A DNA stretch of 64,000 bases from Hyalella azteca (Eukaryota; Arthropoda; Malacostraca; Amphipoda; Hyalellidae). A program made the translations under genes and the position numbers. How positions within the stretch are numbered: the stretch's first letter is position 1; every line of letters starts with the position of its first letter. Of this stretch, positions 22,401 to 31,075 are shown in pieces. The notes under the pieces were generated by a model. It was not told the origin of the DNA and did no database searches. It was given only the letters and a program-made list of their open reading frames with translations. The DNA is taken from the NCBI RefSeq assembly GCF_000764305.2, contig NW_025931625.1:1-64000 (forward strand), read 5' to 3'.

Positions 22401-24387
22401 TGATTATAATTCATCTTCATTTATCTTACGACTGCAAGCTAAATTATCCAATAATGCCGCACAACTGAAGCGTTCGTGGCCTTGGTGCTGGGTTATGGAA
22501 TTAAAAACTCGATGGTGGTAAATGAAATCTCTCGCAATTAATGACCCTAACTTCAAGTTTGCAGGTCAAAAATTCATAGTTAGTTACAGATAATTGTATA
22601 TAGATTGTACATATATGTACTTATCAATACTAATGGTTAAAGGTACAAACGACCCAACCATTTTTTGCTGCTTAAAAGATACTATTCCGTATGGTTTTCT
22701 CGAAACATCTTTCGGATTACTGGCGACCATAATTATTATGATATGTATTAACGACGTAAATTTCTGTCGATGCCATTGGCAACTCAAAATTTTGTGAGAT
22801 GCACTGGAACTTGGATTATTGTGAGAGGACTTGGTGACTTCAATCATCATTTACGTCACTGGCACTATTAATTATTGTGAGAGGCACCTGTGACTTTAAG
22901 GTGGTGTCGACTCAAATGGATGGGTTTGAGTATGACGTAGAGCAGATAGTGTGACAACCATTTGCGGTGGGCAGAGAGCCAGAGATAGTCAGCTTTTGTC
23001 GTTTGGAAACAAGATATTATCGATAGGACGTTTGCACAGACCGTTTTTTTTTTATAAACCAAGCAAACTTCGGCTGCTAATAATTGAATGCCGTTCACGC
23101 GGTGATGGCATTATCCCGCTCGGATGAGTATAGCTACATGTATTGCTGCAAGTGACAGCTGATGTGCTGCTTGTGTCAACTGTTGTCGCCCTGCTGGATT
23201 CACGCTGCTGACATCAGCGTCTCTCATCTCAGCTGACGACCGCAGGTCCGTACGGGCAGCCGCCCGCCGCCTCATCTTGAGAATACCGTCCGCCGCCCGC
23301 GTCTGATGACCGCCCTTACGTCCGCTAGCTGCTGTACGACCCCGACACGCCACGTCTGATGGCTGCCGTGCTCCCACTCGCCACGTCTGATGCCGCGACC
23401 TGCTCCTATCTCCTCTATGCTCCCCAATACTGATAATCACATTCAGTCCTCCCGCATACACGTCCAAGTTTGCCGTAGCCATTCATTTCCTCTGGTCGAG
23501 AGCGTTTCATCCACGCTGATAAAGGGCAGACGTCTGATGGCCGTCCTACTCCTCCTTCGCTCTGAGGAGCGCGCTCCCTCTGCCCTCCAAGGTGCAGAGT
23601 CCCGCCGTGTTCCTACTACTTTTACGCGCGTGTAAAGTGTACAACAGTTCCAGCAAGTGTTACGCATGCATAAAGTGTTCATATAAATAACCTTCTAACC
23701 AGTATTACGCGTGCATAAAGCGTTCTCGCAAGTAACCTCCTAGCAAGATTTTCGCATGCATAAAGCGTTCATACCAGTAACCTCCTAACAAGGGTTACGC
23801 GTACAGAAAGTGTTCATACGTTTTTTTTATGTTTGGGTCCAAGGCTTTCCTCGAATTGGACTATGTCACCAGTAAACTAATATTGTATATGAAAATGCAA
23901 AGGTTCATGGTCTAGAAGACAGTTGAACTGCACATTGTCTGGTCACTATTGTGAGGCTGGACTACTGATGAGAATGTTTTCCCGAGTCGAGATTCAAGGG
24001 TTATTTATAATGAAGGTATAAATAATTCAATATAAAGTAAGTTTATAGTGAACATAAGCATATATTTACCGCTCAACTGAGCCTTATTTTGTGGCGGCAG
24101 GAAGCGACTTCTTGAAGGCGATCACGGCGACATTCGAGAAGATGCGCAGCGAAGGACCTTCTGAGGAACCCTCCCCTCCCCTCACTCCCCCTCCCCCTGC
24201 TCGCGAGTGGCCTAAGGAGGAGACACTCGCCACCCTCGACATCGCGAGTGGCGAGGCGGACGAGCGGCGACACTCACGAGGGTCGGGCGAGGGCAGCGGG
24301 TGTCGCCTGTACCGCGACCCCTCACTGCACCGACGCACCGGCGACCCTCGGGGCTCCCTCGCGCACCGCCTCTCCGTGCCCCGCAAG
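1255..24387 (+). CDS. ARHGAP21: Rho GTPase-activating protein, ARHGAP21/23 (RhoGAP19D) family; gene span, partial at both ends
   Basis: A multi-exon gene for a protein that would stimulate GTP hydrolysis by Rho-family GTPases at membranes, junctions or Golgi (family knowledge). I join exons 1255-1414, possibly 3429-3486, 8622-8810, 11127-11319, 11668-11792, 12262-12437, 13671-13821, 14053-14268, 16773-16905, 17703-18680, 18843-21857, 22287-22347 and 24101-24387. All junctions from 8622 on keep phase with GT-AG borders. Domain order is PH, linker, RhoGAP with arginine finger (GLYRIPG), the family signature KKVLVSSIISAASRK, then a long Ser/Thr/Pro-rich tail. Upstream PDZ exons characteristic of the family are not in the window. 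The central PH strands are missing, and the 3' end disappears in the gap at 24455. The n at 20282 interrupts the largest exon. Family assignment is firm; orthology to one vertebrate paralogue is not implied. Confidence 0.9.
2510..2767 (-). mobile_element. hAT-like MITE, copy 1 of the CATGGTTGAAC family
   Basis: 258 bp bounded by inverted termini CATGGTTGAAC/GTTCAACCATG and flanked by a perfect 8-bp duplication GTCCGGCG (2502-2509 and 2768-2775). Orientation is opposite to the copies at 29900 and 52560. It contains two TGACGTCA octamers. Eight-bp duplications point to the hAT superfamily. It lies in an intron of the RhoGAP gene. Confidence 0.88.
3292..3370. mobile_element. 79-bp hAT-like MITE
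   Basis: Starts CAGAGCTGGGCAG and ends CTGCCCACCTCTG, with a perfect 8-bp duplication GATGTGTG on both sides (3284-3291, 3371-3378). It is essentially both termini of the larger element at 45646 with the interior removed. Confidence 0.85.
3429..3486 (+). CDS. Candidate central PH exon of the RhoGAP gene
   Basis: A 58-bp segment has a strong pyrimidine tract plus CTTCAG acceptor and a consensus GTGAGT donor. In phase 0, as required after the previous exon, it reads RAVDRSWKTAW. The RSWK core matches the PH strand that follows the DGK turn in this family (RPWK in vertebrates). The following residues do not match the expected V-L-R-G-H strand, so this may be a decoy or a decayed exon. A 79-bp hAT insertion lies about 60 bp upstream. 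Confidence 0.3.
3487..5894. other. RhoGAP intron without clear genes; CpG-rich stretch at 4440-5690
   Basis: No homology recognised. The part from about 4450 to 5680 is richer in CpG than its surroundings and ends with TGTAG/GTGAGT at 5680, which could be a non-coding alternative first exon. This is speculative. Confidence 0.3.
5895..7320. repeat. Degenerate GTGTAC, 25-bp purine and CACTTCA arrays
   Basis: 5895-6230 is a loose GTGTAC-rich repeat. About 6269-6460 is a 25-bp array (GAGAGGGGTGAGAGGGAGGA). About 6600-7320 is a degenerate CACTTCA-rich satellite with a gap at 6900, leading into the homogeneous satellite that follows. Confidence 0.8.
7321..8416. repeat. 27-bp satellite, about 40 nearly identical copies
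   Basis: Unit core CACCTCATTAGCCCTCACCA, period 27 bp, virtually without variation over 1.1 kb and ending at the n at 8417. Such uniformity means recent expansion or an assembly artefact. Confidence 0.97.
8418..8619. repeat. 23-bp array leading into a splice acceptor
   Basis: About nine copies of a 23-bp unit (TTAACATCGTGTCGTG core), the same unit as at 446-664. The last copy is altered to CGTGTTGCAG, the acceptor of the exon at 8622. Confidence 0.93.
8622..8810 (+). CDS. ARHGAP21: RhoGAP exon: C-terminal half of PH domain
   Basis: A 63-codon exon, phase 0 at both ends, between TTGCAG and GTAGTG. It contains DYTKRRHVLRITTPAGTQLL, then LQAESAVCMTTWLGHLQ. These correspond to the last PH strands and the C-terminal helix with its invariant Trp (vertebrate SETKRKNVFRLTT, LFQAED, W). 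The acceptor is the last, mutated unit of a 23-bp tandem array that fills 8418-8619. Confidence 0.85.
9660..10250 (+). mobile_element. Tc1/mariner-like transposase remnant
   Basis: From 9839 the plus strand reads RSPDLTPCNYFLWGYVKEAV followed by VSPLPATL. The DLTPCNYFLWGYVK block carries the third catalytic Asp (SPD) of a Tc1/mariner-type transposase. After a 29-bp array (9889-10015) the frame resumes DLKNRITATVHSVTRYAFLC and VWDEFGCRLDV, ending at a stop near 10145. The N-terminal part is absent. It sits in a RhoGAP intron. Confidence 0.8.
9889..10015 (+). repeat. 29-bp array inside the transposase frame
   Basis: About four copies of GTTTACGTCTCGCCTCTACC plus nine more bases. The unit encodes the transposase VYVSPLPATL segment and is not a multiple of three. 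Confidence 0.9.
10590..11075. repeat. GTT/GTC-rich imperfect microsatellite
   Basis: Long GTT-dominated triplet tract. Apparent ORFs on both strands are products of the repeat. Confidence 0.9.
11127..11319 (+). CDS. ARHGAP21: RhoGAP exon: PH-to-GAP linker
   Basis: The acceptor is CGTCAG and the donor GTGAGT at 11320. The frame chosen (starting DDDALFPSGDPETPTGAEAP) is the only one that joins in phase to both neighbours. The product is Pro/Ser-rich and poorly conserved, as this linker is in the family. The other two frames are also open, so the identity depends on phase consistency. Confidence 0.65.
11320..11650. repeat. 17-bp minisatellite filling a RhoGAP intron
   Basis: Unit like GTGTTGCAGGAGTGGTG or GTGTTGCAAGAGTGGCA. 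It starts immediately after the GTGAGT donor of the exon ending 11319 and occupies nearly the whole 348-bp intron. Many units contain TTGCAG, an acceptor-like motif. Confidence 0.95.
11668..11792 (+). CDS. ARHGAP21: RhoGAP exon: linker just before the GAP domain
   Basis: This 125-bp exon reads SSGRTWKGLLGKRLKRNQ and ends GASFGVPIPLCPM. It aligns with the vertebrate segment that has GTWRKGI, a basic stretch and then TFGVRLDDCP immediately before the GAP domain. The preceding intron is almost entirely a 17-bp minisatellite; the donor is GTGAGG at 11793. Confidence 0.8.
12040..12261. repeat. ~24-bp array ending in a splice acceptor
   Basis: Unit like AGTGTAGCCTACACTGTAGC. The final unit changes to CCGTATTGCAG, the acceptor of the first RhoGAP-domain exon. 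Confidence 0.9.
12262..12437 (+). CDS. ARHGAP21: RhoGAP domain, first exon (arginine finger)
   Basis: Reads VPLVVAACVEVVQLKGLRCQ followed by GLYRIPGNKAAV and IDLTDPR. The Arg of GLYRIPG is the catalytic finger that RhoGAPs insert into the GTPase active site. The acceptor TTGCAG is the terminal unit of a ~24-bp tandem array. The donor GTGCTT splits the Arg codon completed at 13671. Confidence 0.93.
12438..13670. other. RhoGAP intron, nothing distinctive
   Basis: Contains a short GT-rich stretch near 12540-12610. No coding evidence beyond chance ORFs. Confidence 0.6.
13671..13821 (+). CDS. ARHGAP21: RhoGAP domain, second exon
   Basis: Reads [20 protein letters not shown] and PLVPSHLHPLL, the near-invariant helix bundle of RhoGAP domains (vertebrate [20 protein letters not shown]). 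The acceptor is GCCTGCAG; the donor GTTAGC is non-optimal but gives the correct join QLRTL/VHELP. Confidence 0.95.
13885..14052. repeat. Irregular repeats of an acceptor-plus-exon-start sequence
   Basis: GTGTTGCAGGTGCACC-like segments recur near 13888, 13908, 14012 and at the real junction at 14053, which reads CGTGTTGCAG/GTGCAC. Confidence 0.65.
14053..14268 (+). CDS. ARHGAP21: RhoGAP domain, third exon
   Basis: 72 codons, phase 0 at both ends. Reads VHELPMFHYETLRLLCLHLQ, later YNKMDAHNLAIVFGPTLLR and VVEALISH. The Asn-Leu-Ala-Ile-Val-Phe-Gly-Pro segment is the conserved GTPase-contacting helix of RhoGAP domains. Several copies of the acceptor and exon start (GTGTTGCAGGTG) lie just upstream. 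Confidence 0.97.
14269..15837. other. RhoGAP intron, low-complexity TCTCG tracts
   Basis: 14269-14720 carries degenerate GGTTGCA repeats starting at the donor. 15600-15830 is rich in CTCGTCTCG-like motifs. No genes seen. Confidence 0.5.
15838..16645 (+). mobile_element. CR1/L2-like LINE fragment, C-terminal reverse transcriptase region
   Basis: One frame near 15850-15990 reads MSVCMDAVSDWVRSNRLQLN, then AAKTNFICFATARR, the thumb segment following the catalytic YxDD of CR1-type elements. A second frame (16262-16642) reads LRYLHWLRMQESTQFKVAVL, CFHGLAPPDLTEGL and VFRQRLKTELFRRAY, the typical CR1-clade C-terminus. It is 5' truncated, frameshifted and lies in a RhoGAP intron. Confidence 0.9.
16773..16905 (+). 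CDS. ARHGAP21: RhoGAP exon after the GAP domain
   Basis: Joined to ALISH it reads ALISHAGWFFSDAEEDQVPP. The WFF motif and acidic run follow the GAP domain in ARHGAP21/23 (HHDWFFTEEGAEEP). The end VQALLDNAAKLSG matches the family's IDHLLTNIGRTG. Acceptor CCTGCAG, donor GTGAGT-like at 16906, phase 1 end. Confidence 0.9.
16906..17702. other. Polypyrimidine-rich RhoGAP intron
   Basis: Almost 800 bp of strand-asymmetric C/T-rich DNA with CTTGCTTCTCAAAACTTCC-like repeats around 17210-17360. An open frame runs through it into the next exon but lacks coding character. Confidence 0.75.
17703..18680 (+). CDS. ARHGAP21: RhoGAP exon: family signature and Ser-rich tail
   Basis: Begins LGKSESKKVLVSSIISAASR, the post-GAP signature shared with ARHGAP21/23 (vertebrate ELLVSSIFAAASRK). 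A polar, Ser-rich, probably disordered region follows, with a short SSSGPLSSSGLL-type repeat (about 18385-18540) and RTSVRLDFDKQSIDAAWLKA near the end. The acceptor is a tandem CAGCAG, so exons starting at 17700 or 17703 both keep frame and differ by one Ala. Confidence 0.88.
18843..21857 (+). CDS. ARHGAP21: RhoGAP giant tail exon with coding minisatellite and assembly gap
   Basis: About 3 kb of open frame rich in Ser, Thr, Pro and Asn (long NSS/TTNS runs around 19430-19680). A block of ~12-residue repeats such as HCTERTDGSVSE spans about 20037-20560. The n at 20282 lies inside the repeat block. The open frame is position 2 mod 3 before it and 0 mod 3 after it, which fits lost repeat units rather than a real frameshift. 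The 5' join to 18680 gives Glu; the 3' end is phase 0 at GTGAGT (21858). No known domain is visible. Confidence 0.85.
20037..20560 (+). repeat. 36-bp coding minisatellite in the RhoGAP tail
   Basis: Twelve-residue units such as HCTKWTDGPVSK and DYTERTDESVD on both sides of the n at 20282. Units alternate C/Y at position two and end in VS(Q/K/E). Confidence 0.95.
21845..21960 (+). repeat. 28-bp array duplicating a RhoGAP splice donor
   Basis: The exon ends GAGTGTCATTTG/GTGAGTGG, and the repeat unit is GAGTGTTATTTG/GTGAGTGG plus TTGAAGGG. Copies of the donor occur at 21858 and 21886; further copies at about 21914 and 21943 are degraded. Confidence 0.9.
22287..22347 (+). CDS. ARHGAP21: RhoGAP small tail exon
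   Basis: A 61-bp exon between GTGTGCAG and GTAAGT reading EGGRSQVTSADDGSRQLADD. It has no homology I recognise. It is accepted because both splice sites are strong and the phases (0 in, 1 out) connect the exons at 21857 and 24101 exactly. Confidence 0.7.
22348..24100. other. RhoGAP intron, no features recognised
   Basis: Mostly AT-rich with a GC-rich CCGCC/TCTGATG segment at about 23210-23420 and weak TAAAGTGTTC repeats at 23630-23820. Confidence 0.5.
24101..24387 (+). CDS. ARHGAP21: RhoGAP tail exon, last one visible
   Basis: Reads GSDFLKAITATFEKMRSEGP, a Pro-rich stretch and RLYRDPSLHRRTGDPRGSLA, ending in phase 0 before GTGAGA. The exon is GC-rich against an AT-rich background. No stop codon is reached. 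The next exon must lie beyond the gap at 24455 or was not recognised. Confidence 0.75.
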
Positions 24388-24680
24388 GTGAGAGTGGCAG
24401 TTGGTGTGGCGTGGCAGCTGGTGTGGCGTGGCAGCTGGTGTAGCGTGGCAGCTGNTCATCAGTTAGTGGTATCACCAAACAGAGTTATCATCAGTTAGTG
24501 GTATCACCAAACAGTGTTATCATCAGTTAGTGGTATCACCAAACAGTGTTATCATCAGTTAGTGGTATCACCAAACAGAGTTATCATCAGTTAGTGGTAT
24601 CACCAAACAGTGTTATCATCAGTCAGTGGTATCATCAAACAGTGTTATCATTAGTTAATGGTATCACCAGTGTTATCAAC
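24388..24680. repeat. Two arrays around the gap at 24455
   Basis: 24388-24454 repeats GGTGTGGCGTGGCAGCT directly after a RhoGAP donor. 24456-24680 is a 32-bp array with core CATCAGTTAGTGGTATCACC. Confidence 0.92.
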
Positions 24681-25715
24681 AGGTGTCATGTCTTGAAGGC
24701 GTTATCTTGAATGAGCTGTGGTTTAGTGTCGTGGTAGCCCACGCACAAAGAGCCTCACCGAGAACTTCAGGGATACAAAGGTAGCCGTAGGCCTCTTTTC
24801 TCTGATGTCCAATGACGGAATTTGTGCCTTACTGCTAGCCGACGAATTCTGTGAATAATGCATTTAGCTTTAGGGCATCAACTCGAGTGACGCTACTCAA
24901 ATTACTACTGCATAGCCAACACCATACCTTCTACGACTACAGGAAATTATTTATTAGGAAAGAATTCAATTGAATTTGAGGGAGTTGATAAAAAGAGATA
25001 ATTACTTTGAAACATGTCTCACTATAGCCATTCAAACGTATTGAATCTTGGGCGAATCTTGCCACCTGAACTTTTTTCCACGTTTGAACCCACGATGAAT
25101 AAAAGTTGACCGCAACTAACACGTTGCTCCCTTTCGAAATTTAATACATGTCGAAACATGCGTGCCTAGGTGCTTTATACATGCGTGCTTTATGCGCACC
25201 AAAATTCAAACGAAGTGATATAATCGAAACAAAATCCGATACGCGTTGCAGCACGCAGAGTATTTGTGTCAGTGCAGATGATGTATGACACACCATACAG
25301 TGTACGGTTTAACTGCATGCTATGCAGTGTAGAGTGTAGACCGTCCTTCCAGGTCCAGGGCAGCGAAATTTACCGTAGCCGTGCCTCAAAACTCGTGCTT
25401 CGCGCTGTGATGCTATGGAAAACAACCGCCTGACTCGCAATAATGCCTTCCTAAGTATAGCCATGGTGCACTGTAATTATTGCACTACCTCATTTTTTAT
25501 GCGCCTATAGATTTTTATAATTACATCTATGAATAAGCATCTTTGTACGTTGGTATATGTATGTACGTACAAAGCCCCACAGCAGCTGACACGTCGATTG
25601 CTTTTGCTGGCGAAACGGGTTGGGTTTTTCATGGGGCAAAAGCTTTAGAGGATCGCAAGAAAATAAATCCTGGAGGTTATGGATAGAAATGTAAGAGCCT
25701 TGTCCGCACACACGA

Positions 25716-26042
25716 AAATGGAGCGGCGCATGGAGCACGCGGTAGGAGCGGCGCATGGAGCACTCGGTAGGAGCGGCGCATGGAGCACTCGGTAGGAGCG
25801 GCGCATGGAGCACGCGGTAGAAGCGGCACATGGAGCACTCGGTAGGAGCGGCGCACGGAGCACACGGTAGGAGCGGCGCATGGAGCACTCGGTAGGAGCG
25901 GCGCATGGAGCACTCGGTAGGAGCGGCGCATGGAGCGGCGCACGGAGCACGCGGTAGGAGCATCGCACGGAGCACACGGTAGGAGCGGCGCATGGAGCAC
26001 TCGGTAGGAGCGGCGCATGGAGCACTCGGTAGGAGCGGTGCA
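25716..26042. repeat. 25-bp minisatellite
   Basis: Unit GGAGCGGCGCATGGAGCACT plus CGGTA, about 13 copies. All six-frame ORFs over it are repeat artefacts. Confidence 0.95.
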
Positions 26043-27054
26043 CACAATAAACTGTAGATTTTTTTTGTATATGGAGAAAATGTTCGACGAATCCTGGCTT
26101 ATTTTATTTGTATATATTTTGTAGAGGTTTTATTCGCCAGGTTATCTTTAAGAAATAATGACTGGAGAATCACATGCGCGTTGCTCACAGTGAAGCTTCT
26201 TATTATAGGACGCTGTAGCGACAACATACCACAAACTCGACCGTTATCATCACATCGTAATGAGGCAACCGCTTACTCGACCATTGTTATGTCGCAATTG
26301 CCGCAGCCACTACAGTCTTTTTTGCTTTTTTTCAACGTGTGACATAAAAACAAGGTCTTTGATCATCAGGAGACTAGTGGACTACGGCTTGTGAACAAAA
26401 AACTTGTGGACAACGACAGATTGCGGTCATTGAATGAATTGTGATCGGCATCACTTTCTCTTAGTAGTAAACACCTTGCCAGGCGTAGGCCACAGTTCTG
26501 TAATAAAACAACTGCTCAAGTAATTTGACTTTCATTCATCCCGTCACTTCCATCAGACGAAAATTTGCTATTTTTCTAGAATTTGACCTTTTGGAATCTT
26601 GTAGTCGTGTTATGACTGTCACTACAGGTATGAAGATTTTCCGATTAATAGAATTGCGAAATGGGCAGGCACCAACCTGCTGTTTCTCTTCAGACTCTTC
26701 CGTCTTCCATTCAACTCATCATGGAAACGAAGTTATAATTCTGATTTCAATAGCCTTGGGAGAAGATGGGCAAATGTTCTTGCCGCCTGTGATACGTGCT
26801 AGTAAAATAATCTTAAATAAAATCGTAGTGCACCGTAACCAAAACGCGATTTTTTGTTTCAATGGGACAAAAATTAACCACTAACCGGGGTGCTACGCCT
26901 CGAATACAGAGCTAACCCAAGGCCCCAGTCGCCTTGGAGAAAGCAACGGTGATTGCGAAGAACGAAGAAGAGACCTGTACAGTGTAAGAACGAGATGTCG
27001 GCTACCCGCACTGGTGATGCCGGAACACTTCCACCTCCTGGATAACTCCTAAAT

Positions 27055-27185
27055 GCAAAGGGTGGGGAGTGCGAGGGATCCTGCCTGCAAAAGGATGGTT
27101 AGTGCGAAGGATCCTGCCTACAGAGAATGGGTGAGTGCGAGATATCCGGCCTGCAGAAGTGGGAGTGGTAGGGACCCTGCCTCCA
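27055..27185. repeat. Short degenerate repeats, ~35 bp
   Basis: Three to four copies of AGTGCGAGGGATCCTGCCTG-like sequence. Confidence 0.7.
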
Positions 27186-29899
27186 GAAAAACCAAGAACA
27201 CAAGTCCCATGATACATATCTTATTTAATATCATAGTGAAACCCCGTGTAATGCATAAAAACTGGTTGTAATAAACGAATTTGACTACATGAGTTGTTTC
27301 TTCTTTATCGGATCGGATATTTTTGCCCAAAGAAACAACCGAGGGCCTCAAACGTAGGGCTGAAGCCATGTGCTCACTTCGCCCAAAACATTTCACACTG
27401 TACAGCAAACTGGGTACTTTCAGTACGCAGTGAAAATGAAGGATTCATCTCACCCTCCTCTCCACAATTTGAATAAAACGCAAGACAAAATTGATCACTG
27501 TGAAAGTTTAATGGACACAAAATGAGAAGAATAATGTTTAATCATACGAGACATGGCAAGTCATAAACAAGGAGAAAATAGCACCAGTTAATCTCGAAGA
27601 TCATAACGTCCTTGGGTCTCGGAGGACACGACTGCTTATCTGGAATATCGTTTTTGCTAGACTTGCTAACCCAAAACTCAAAGACCGTCTCGTGTATTGA
27701 ATTTCTTATAAAATAAATCATATTTTAATTTGAAGTTTGCGCATGAAAGAATTGTTTCTCTTGGTCTTCGCGAACTTAGTGGAGTAAAACATTTTGAAAA
27801 AAATCCAACTTAAAACTTACTTACCGAGTTATTTGTTAAGATCATTTGGCCACTGCTGAGCCAAAATTATACATGCAAAAGAGAATCCAGTATATTACGG
27901 TTACCTGGAAGTAATAATAATCGGTGAAATTAATGCAGATGGTGATAGTGCAACGAAAGCAGAGGTCCACGTAAGAACGTACGCTACGATATTAAATGTT
28001 AAAACTTTGATGGAGTATCCTGCACAGGGCACATCACATCGCTGTCATTATGACTAAGCAAAAATCGTGTTACATTTTTCCCAAATAAGAAGAAAAAAAA
28101 GAGGTAGATTAATTCGATTCATCTCGAACAACCGTGCCCTTGGAAGCGCGTGCCAGAATAATCTTGATAAAAAAACCCTGAAAAAATGTTGATTATTCTT
28201 TCAATATTTTTTGATTGTGATGAAATTCATTATACGGCAGGCTAAAAGATGCAAATTTTAATTCAATATAAAGGTATTGACCCCTAAAAAAACGGTATCG
28301 ACCCCTAAGAACAGAACAAGATGCTACTTAAAAAAAAATATTGATCAACAAACCACTGCATACAAACTTTAAATCAAGATTCGTTTTATCAATCTCCAAA
28401 ATCGCAGTAAGACGAAATACTCGCAGCAAAAATTACCAAATTTTTTGACAAGAATTTCATGCACAGAAAGATCTAGAGAATTGCTTGAGCAAATAGTTAT
28501 ATAAGCCTTTATTCCCAACCGTTGGGACATTACATTGCACCGCGACATCAATTTGATGAATGTGATTCGCGTTAATGGCAAGCAACTTGTCTCCCTTTCT
28601 GCTTGCTTCATAAGTTTCTTTAATGAATTAAATAACAGTTTCACGTCTATAACTTACGATTTAAATAACTAAAGACAAATGAGAATATGTTCACAAAAAC
28701 TGATGCAGCTAATAATGCGTCATCGGCGGCTAAATTATCGGAAGACGAGAGAGAAAGCGGTTTAGAATCCTTCAAAAATTTGTAAATAATATTAGAGATG
28801 GCGTTAAAATTACAATCTAAATCGTACCTAATTAAAAGCTTGGCTGTAATCATAAGCTCGACCACCTATAAATCGAAATATTGAATATGCAGAAGGAAAT
28901 TTTCGAATGTTTCCCAACTATAATGAATTGTCTCAACTCATTCAGTCATTATCATAACTCAGCAACGGTAGCGTACGAGTTCGAAACCCGCAGCAAGATG
29001 CGGAAATTCCGCGTTTTATGAACAGGCGACAGGCCAATATGGCCTAATCTTCAATGTTACGCCACTATGAAGGCAAATTGTGGTGATAACGATATTTTTA
29101 CTTACGTATTTTCTGTTTTTGCTTCAGGACACCATCGTTTTTACCGGTATGACTTGAGAGGATGGGAACATGAAGCCTTGACGCAATTCTACGGTAGATC
29201 GTCCCGTCAACGTTCCTCGTCCGAGAGTTTAGTCCTGAACGCTGGCTAATAAGTTGACAGAAATGCGGAAGGACAGAGACAATGAAGCACAAAAATTGAT
29301 GGGCATAAATCAGACCAGCGACATGCGACTGTAGCGCTTAGTCTTCACCGCTCCAACAGACACGGAAAAATAATTTTTAAATCAAGTCTCAATTGTAATG
29401 AGCTAAGAACACGGCTGAGGATCTCAGCCTGTAGGGATTTCAAGCCAAGAGCTTCAATGACGAATATACAACAGGGTTCTAAATGCATTATTTCAACAGC
29501 AATCAAGAAAGTGAGCCTTTAGCCCGAATGCTTTTATAATATATATTAAGTCCCAACAGAAAACTAATGATAAATGATACTGAATTATTAGGTGATAATA
29601 CTTTCAATACAGAGAATAACGCAGAACTTCCTGTCAAGAAGAAACAACCCAACAAATAATACTAGTATAACTTTTATAGAATTAACGAAATATATAGGTA
29701 ATAATAAGATGTTCGAGCAGACAACAAGGAATCTGAAATACTGAAAGAAAAACAACCTTAGAAAATTCACATGAATTGCGGCGAGAATATTGCTTGCCTT
29801 GGCAGCCTCCGCGCGGCGCATGACGGGGGCCAGGGAAGTAGTCTTCGCTCGCACATTGTTGGAACCTGTGACATTCCTTGCATTGTATGGGATGGACCT

Positions 29900-30153
29900 C
29901 ATGGTTGAACTAGTATAAGGTTGACCCATTAGAAGCCCATTTTTGAGGATGTAGTTCGTTGTTCGTCTATGACGTCACTGATCTCAGTGACGTCACGGGC
30001 ATTAACCAATCACCGAAATGCGCTCAAACCAGTCAACCAATCCGTCATGGGAATGACGGGTTTGTTTACGTTTCTCGATCTACGTGACGTAACAAGAAAG
30101 CTGAACTGAAAGACGGAAATCTTTGTGGGTCAACCTTATATAGTTCAACCATT
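29900..30153 (+). mobile_element. hAT-like MITE, copy 2
   Basis: 254 bp with termini CATGGTTGAAC and GTTCAACCATT and a perfect 8-bp duplication ATGGACCT (29892-29899, 30154-30161). It has two TGACGTCA sites in its centre. Confidence 0.9.
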
Positions 30154-30194
30154 ATGGACCTGACCGTGCACATAGATTGCTTTACTAAGATACG

Positions 30195-30335
30195 TGAGCA
30201 TGAGCAGTGAGCACGTCACCAAGATACGTGAGCACGAACAAGTCACCAAGATACGTGAGCACGAACACGTCACCTAGATACGTGAGTACGAACACGTCAC
30301 CAAGATACGTGAGCACGAGCACGTCACCAAGGTAC
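30195..30335. repeat. 25-26-bp array
   Basis: Unit like CACGTCACCAAGATACGTGA, about five copies. Confidence 0.88.
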
Positions 30336-30677
30336 GGCATGAGAAAGATAGATAAAAACTTTGAGTGTCACTCACGAGGCCCAGTACCGTCTTGAGGGGA
30401 GACAACTTCCCTCGTACTGCCTCTGCAGGAAATGCTGCGCTTCCAAACCTCCATGCACCGTACAACATTATTATAAAATATATCCACTTATTTTCCAAAA
30501 CGCTTAAGAATATTTCGAGTGCGTAAAAAGTTAACGGAAGCACTTTTCTTCCACTATAAAAAGCAAACAAGAATATTAAGGCATACAATAATATGATTCT
30601 TACCTACAGATTTCTAACAATAATTAGCCCTTCTTTCCGAAAGCATACAAAGTCATGCATTGCAAGGATTTATGTCC

Positions 30678-30683
30678 TTTATT
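30678..30683 (-). promoter_or_regulatory. CRAT: Probable CRAT polyadenylation signal
   Basis: AATAAA on the minus strand about 180 bases after the CRAT stop. Nothing else supports it, but spacing and orientation fit. Confidence 0.4.
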
Positions 30684-30862
30684 TATACTAAATTCTCGCC
30701 TAAACAAAGGCAAATGGACTAATATCGTGTCGGCCCCTGCCGTCCTAACGACCACGAACCGAAATTCGATGACTCAAGATTTCTCGTATCCATCACCTCT
30801 ATATTACCAGCACCAAGCACCGCCATTCCCTCAAGACCCAATGTGACAAAAGTGAATATGTT

Positions 30863-31075
30863 TTATGCGGCATCGTCGGGAAGTTCGAGGAGCTCCCTCA
30901 TCTGGGTGAGGGAGGCCTCGAGAGCGTCTCTGAAGGTGCTGGAGTGTGTCTCGGGGGAGGAGTTGAGGGCTGACACGCCGAAGACGATGGAGGCGCTGCG
31001 TGGGTTGTAGCAGCAGCCGTAGCCATCAGGCACCAGCGGCCCGTAGCACATGAAGGCCTCGCAACGAGCAGGGAC
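30863..31075 (-). CDS. CRAT: CRAT last exon with stop
   Basis: Reads VPARCEAFMCYGPLVPDGYG, CCYNPRSASIVFGVSALNSS and MRELLELPDDAA followed by TAA. This matches the C-terminal block of CRAT (MFFGPVVPDGYGVCYNP). Acceptor TTTACAG. A minus-strand AATAAA lies about 180 bases downstream. Confidence 0.95.
   Translation of the reverse strand, partial: VPARCEAFMCYGPLVPDGYGCCYNPRSASIVFGVSALNSSPETHSSTFRDALEASLTQMRELLELPDDAA

Larger units (their letters stand above)
24681..30862. other. Intergenic region between converging genes
   Basis: AT-rich and without recognised host genes. It contains the 25-bp array, the 27.05-kb repeats, a MITE and a 25-26-bp array described separately. Confidence 0.5.

Noticed and set aside
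25505..26047. Long minus-strand ORFs rich in Ala, Pro and Arg
   Set aside because: All three frames are open because the 25-bp repeat lacks stops; there is no splice or homology support.
26525..26884. 119-codon plus-strand ORF with a faint resemblance to pogo-type DDE transposase (GNEVIILISIALGEDGQMFL)
   Set aside because: No catalytic motif or terminal repeats seen; similarity too weak to call without a profile search.
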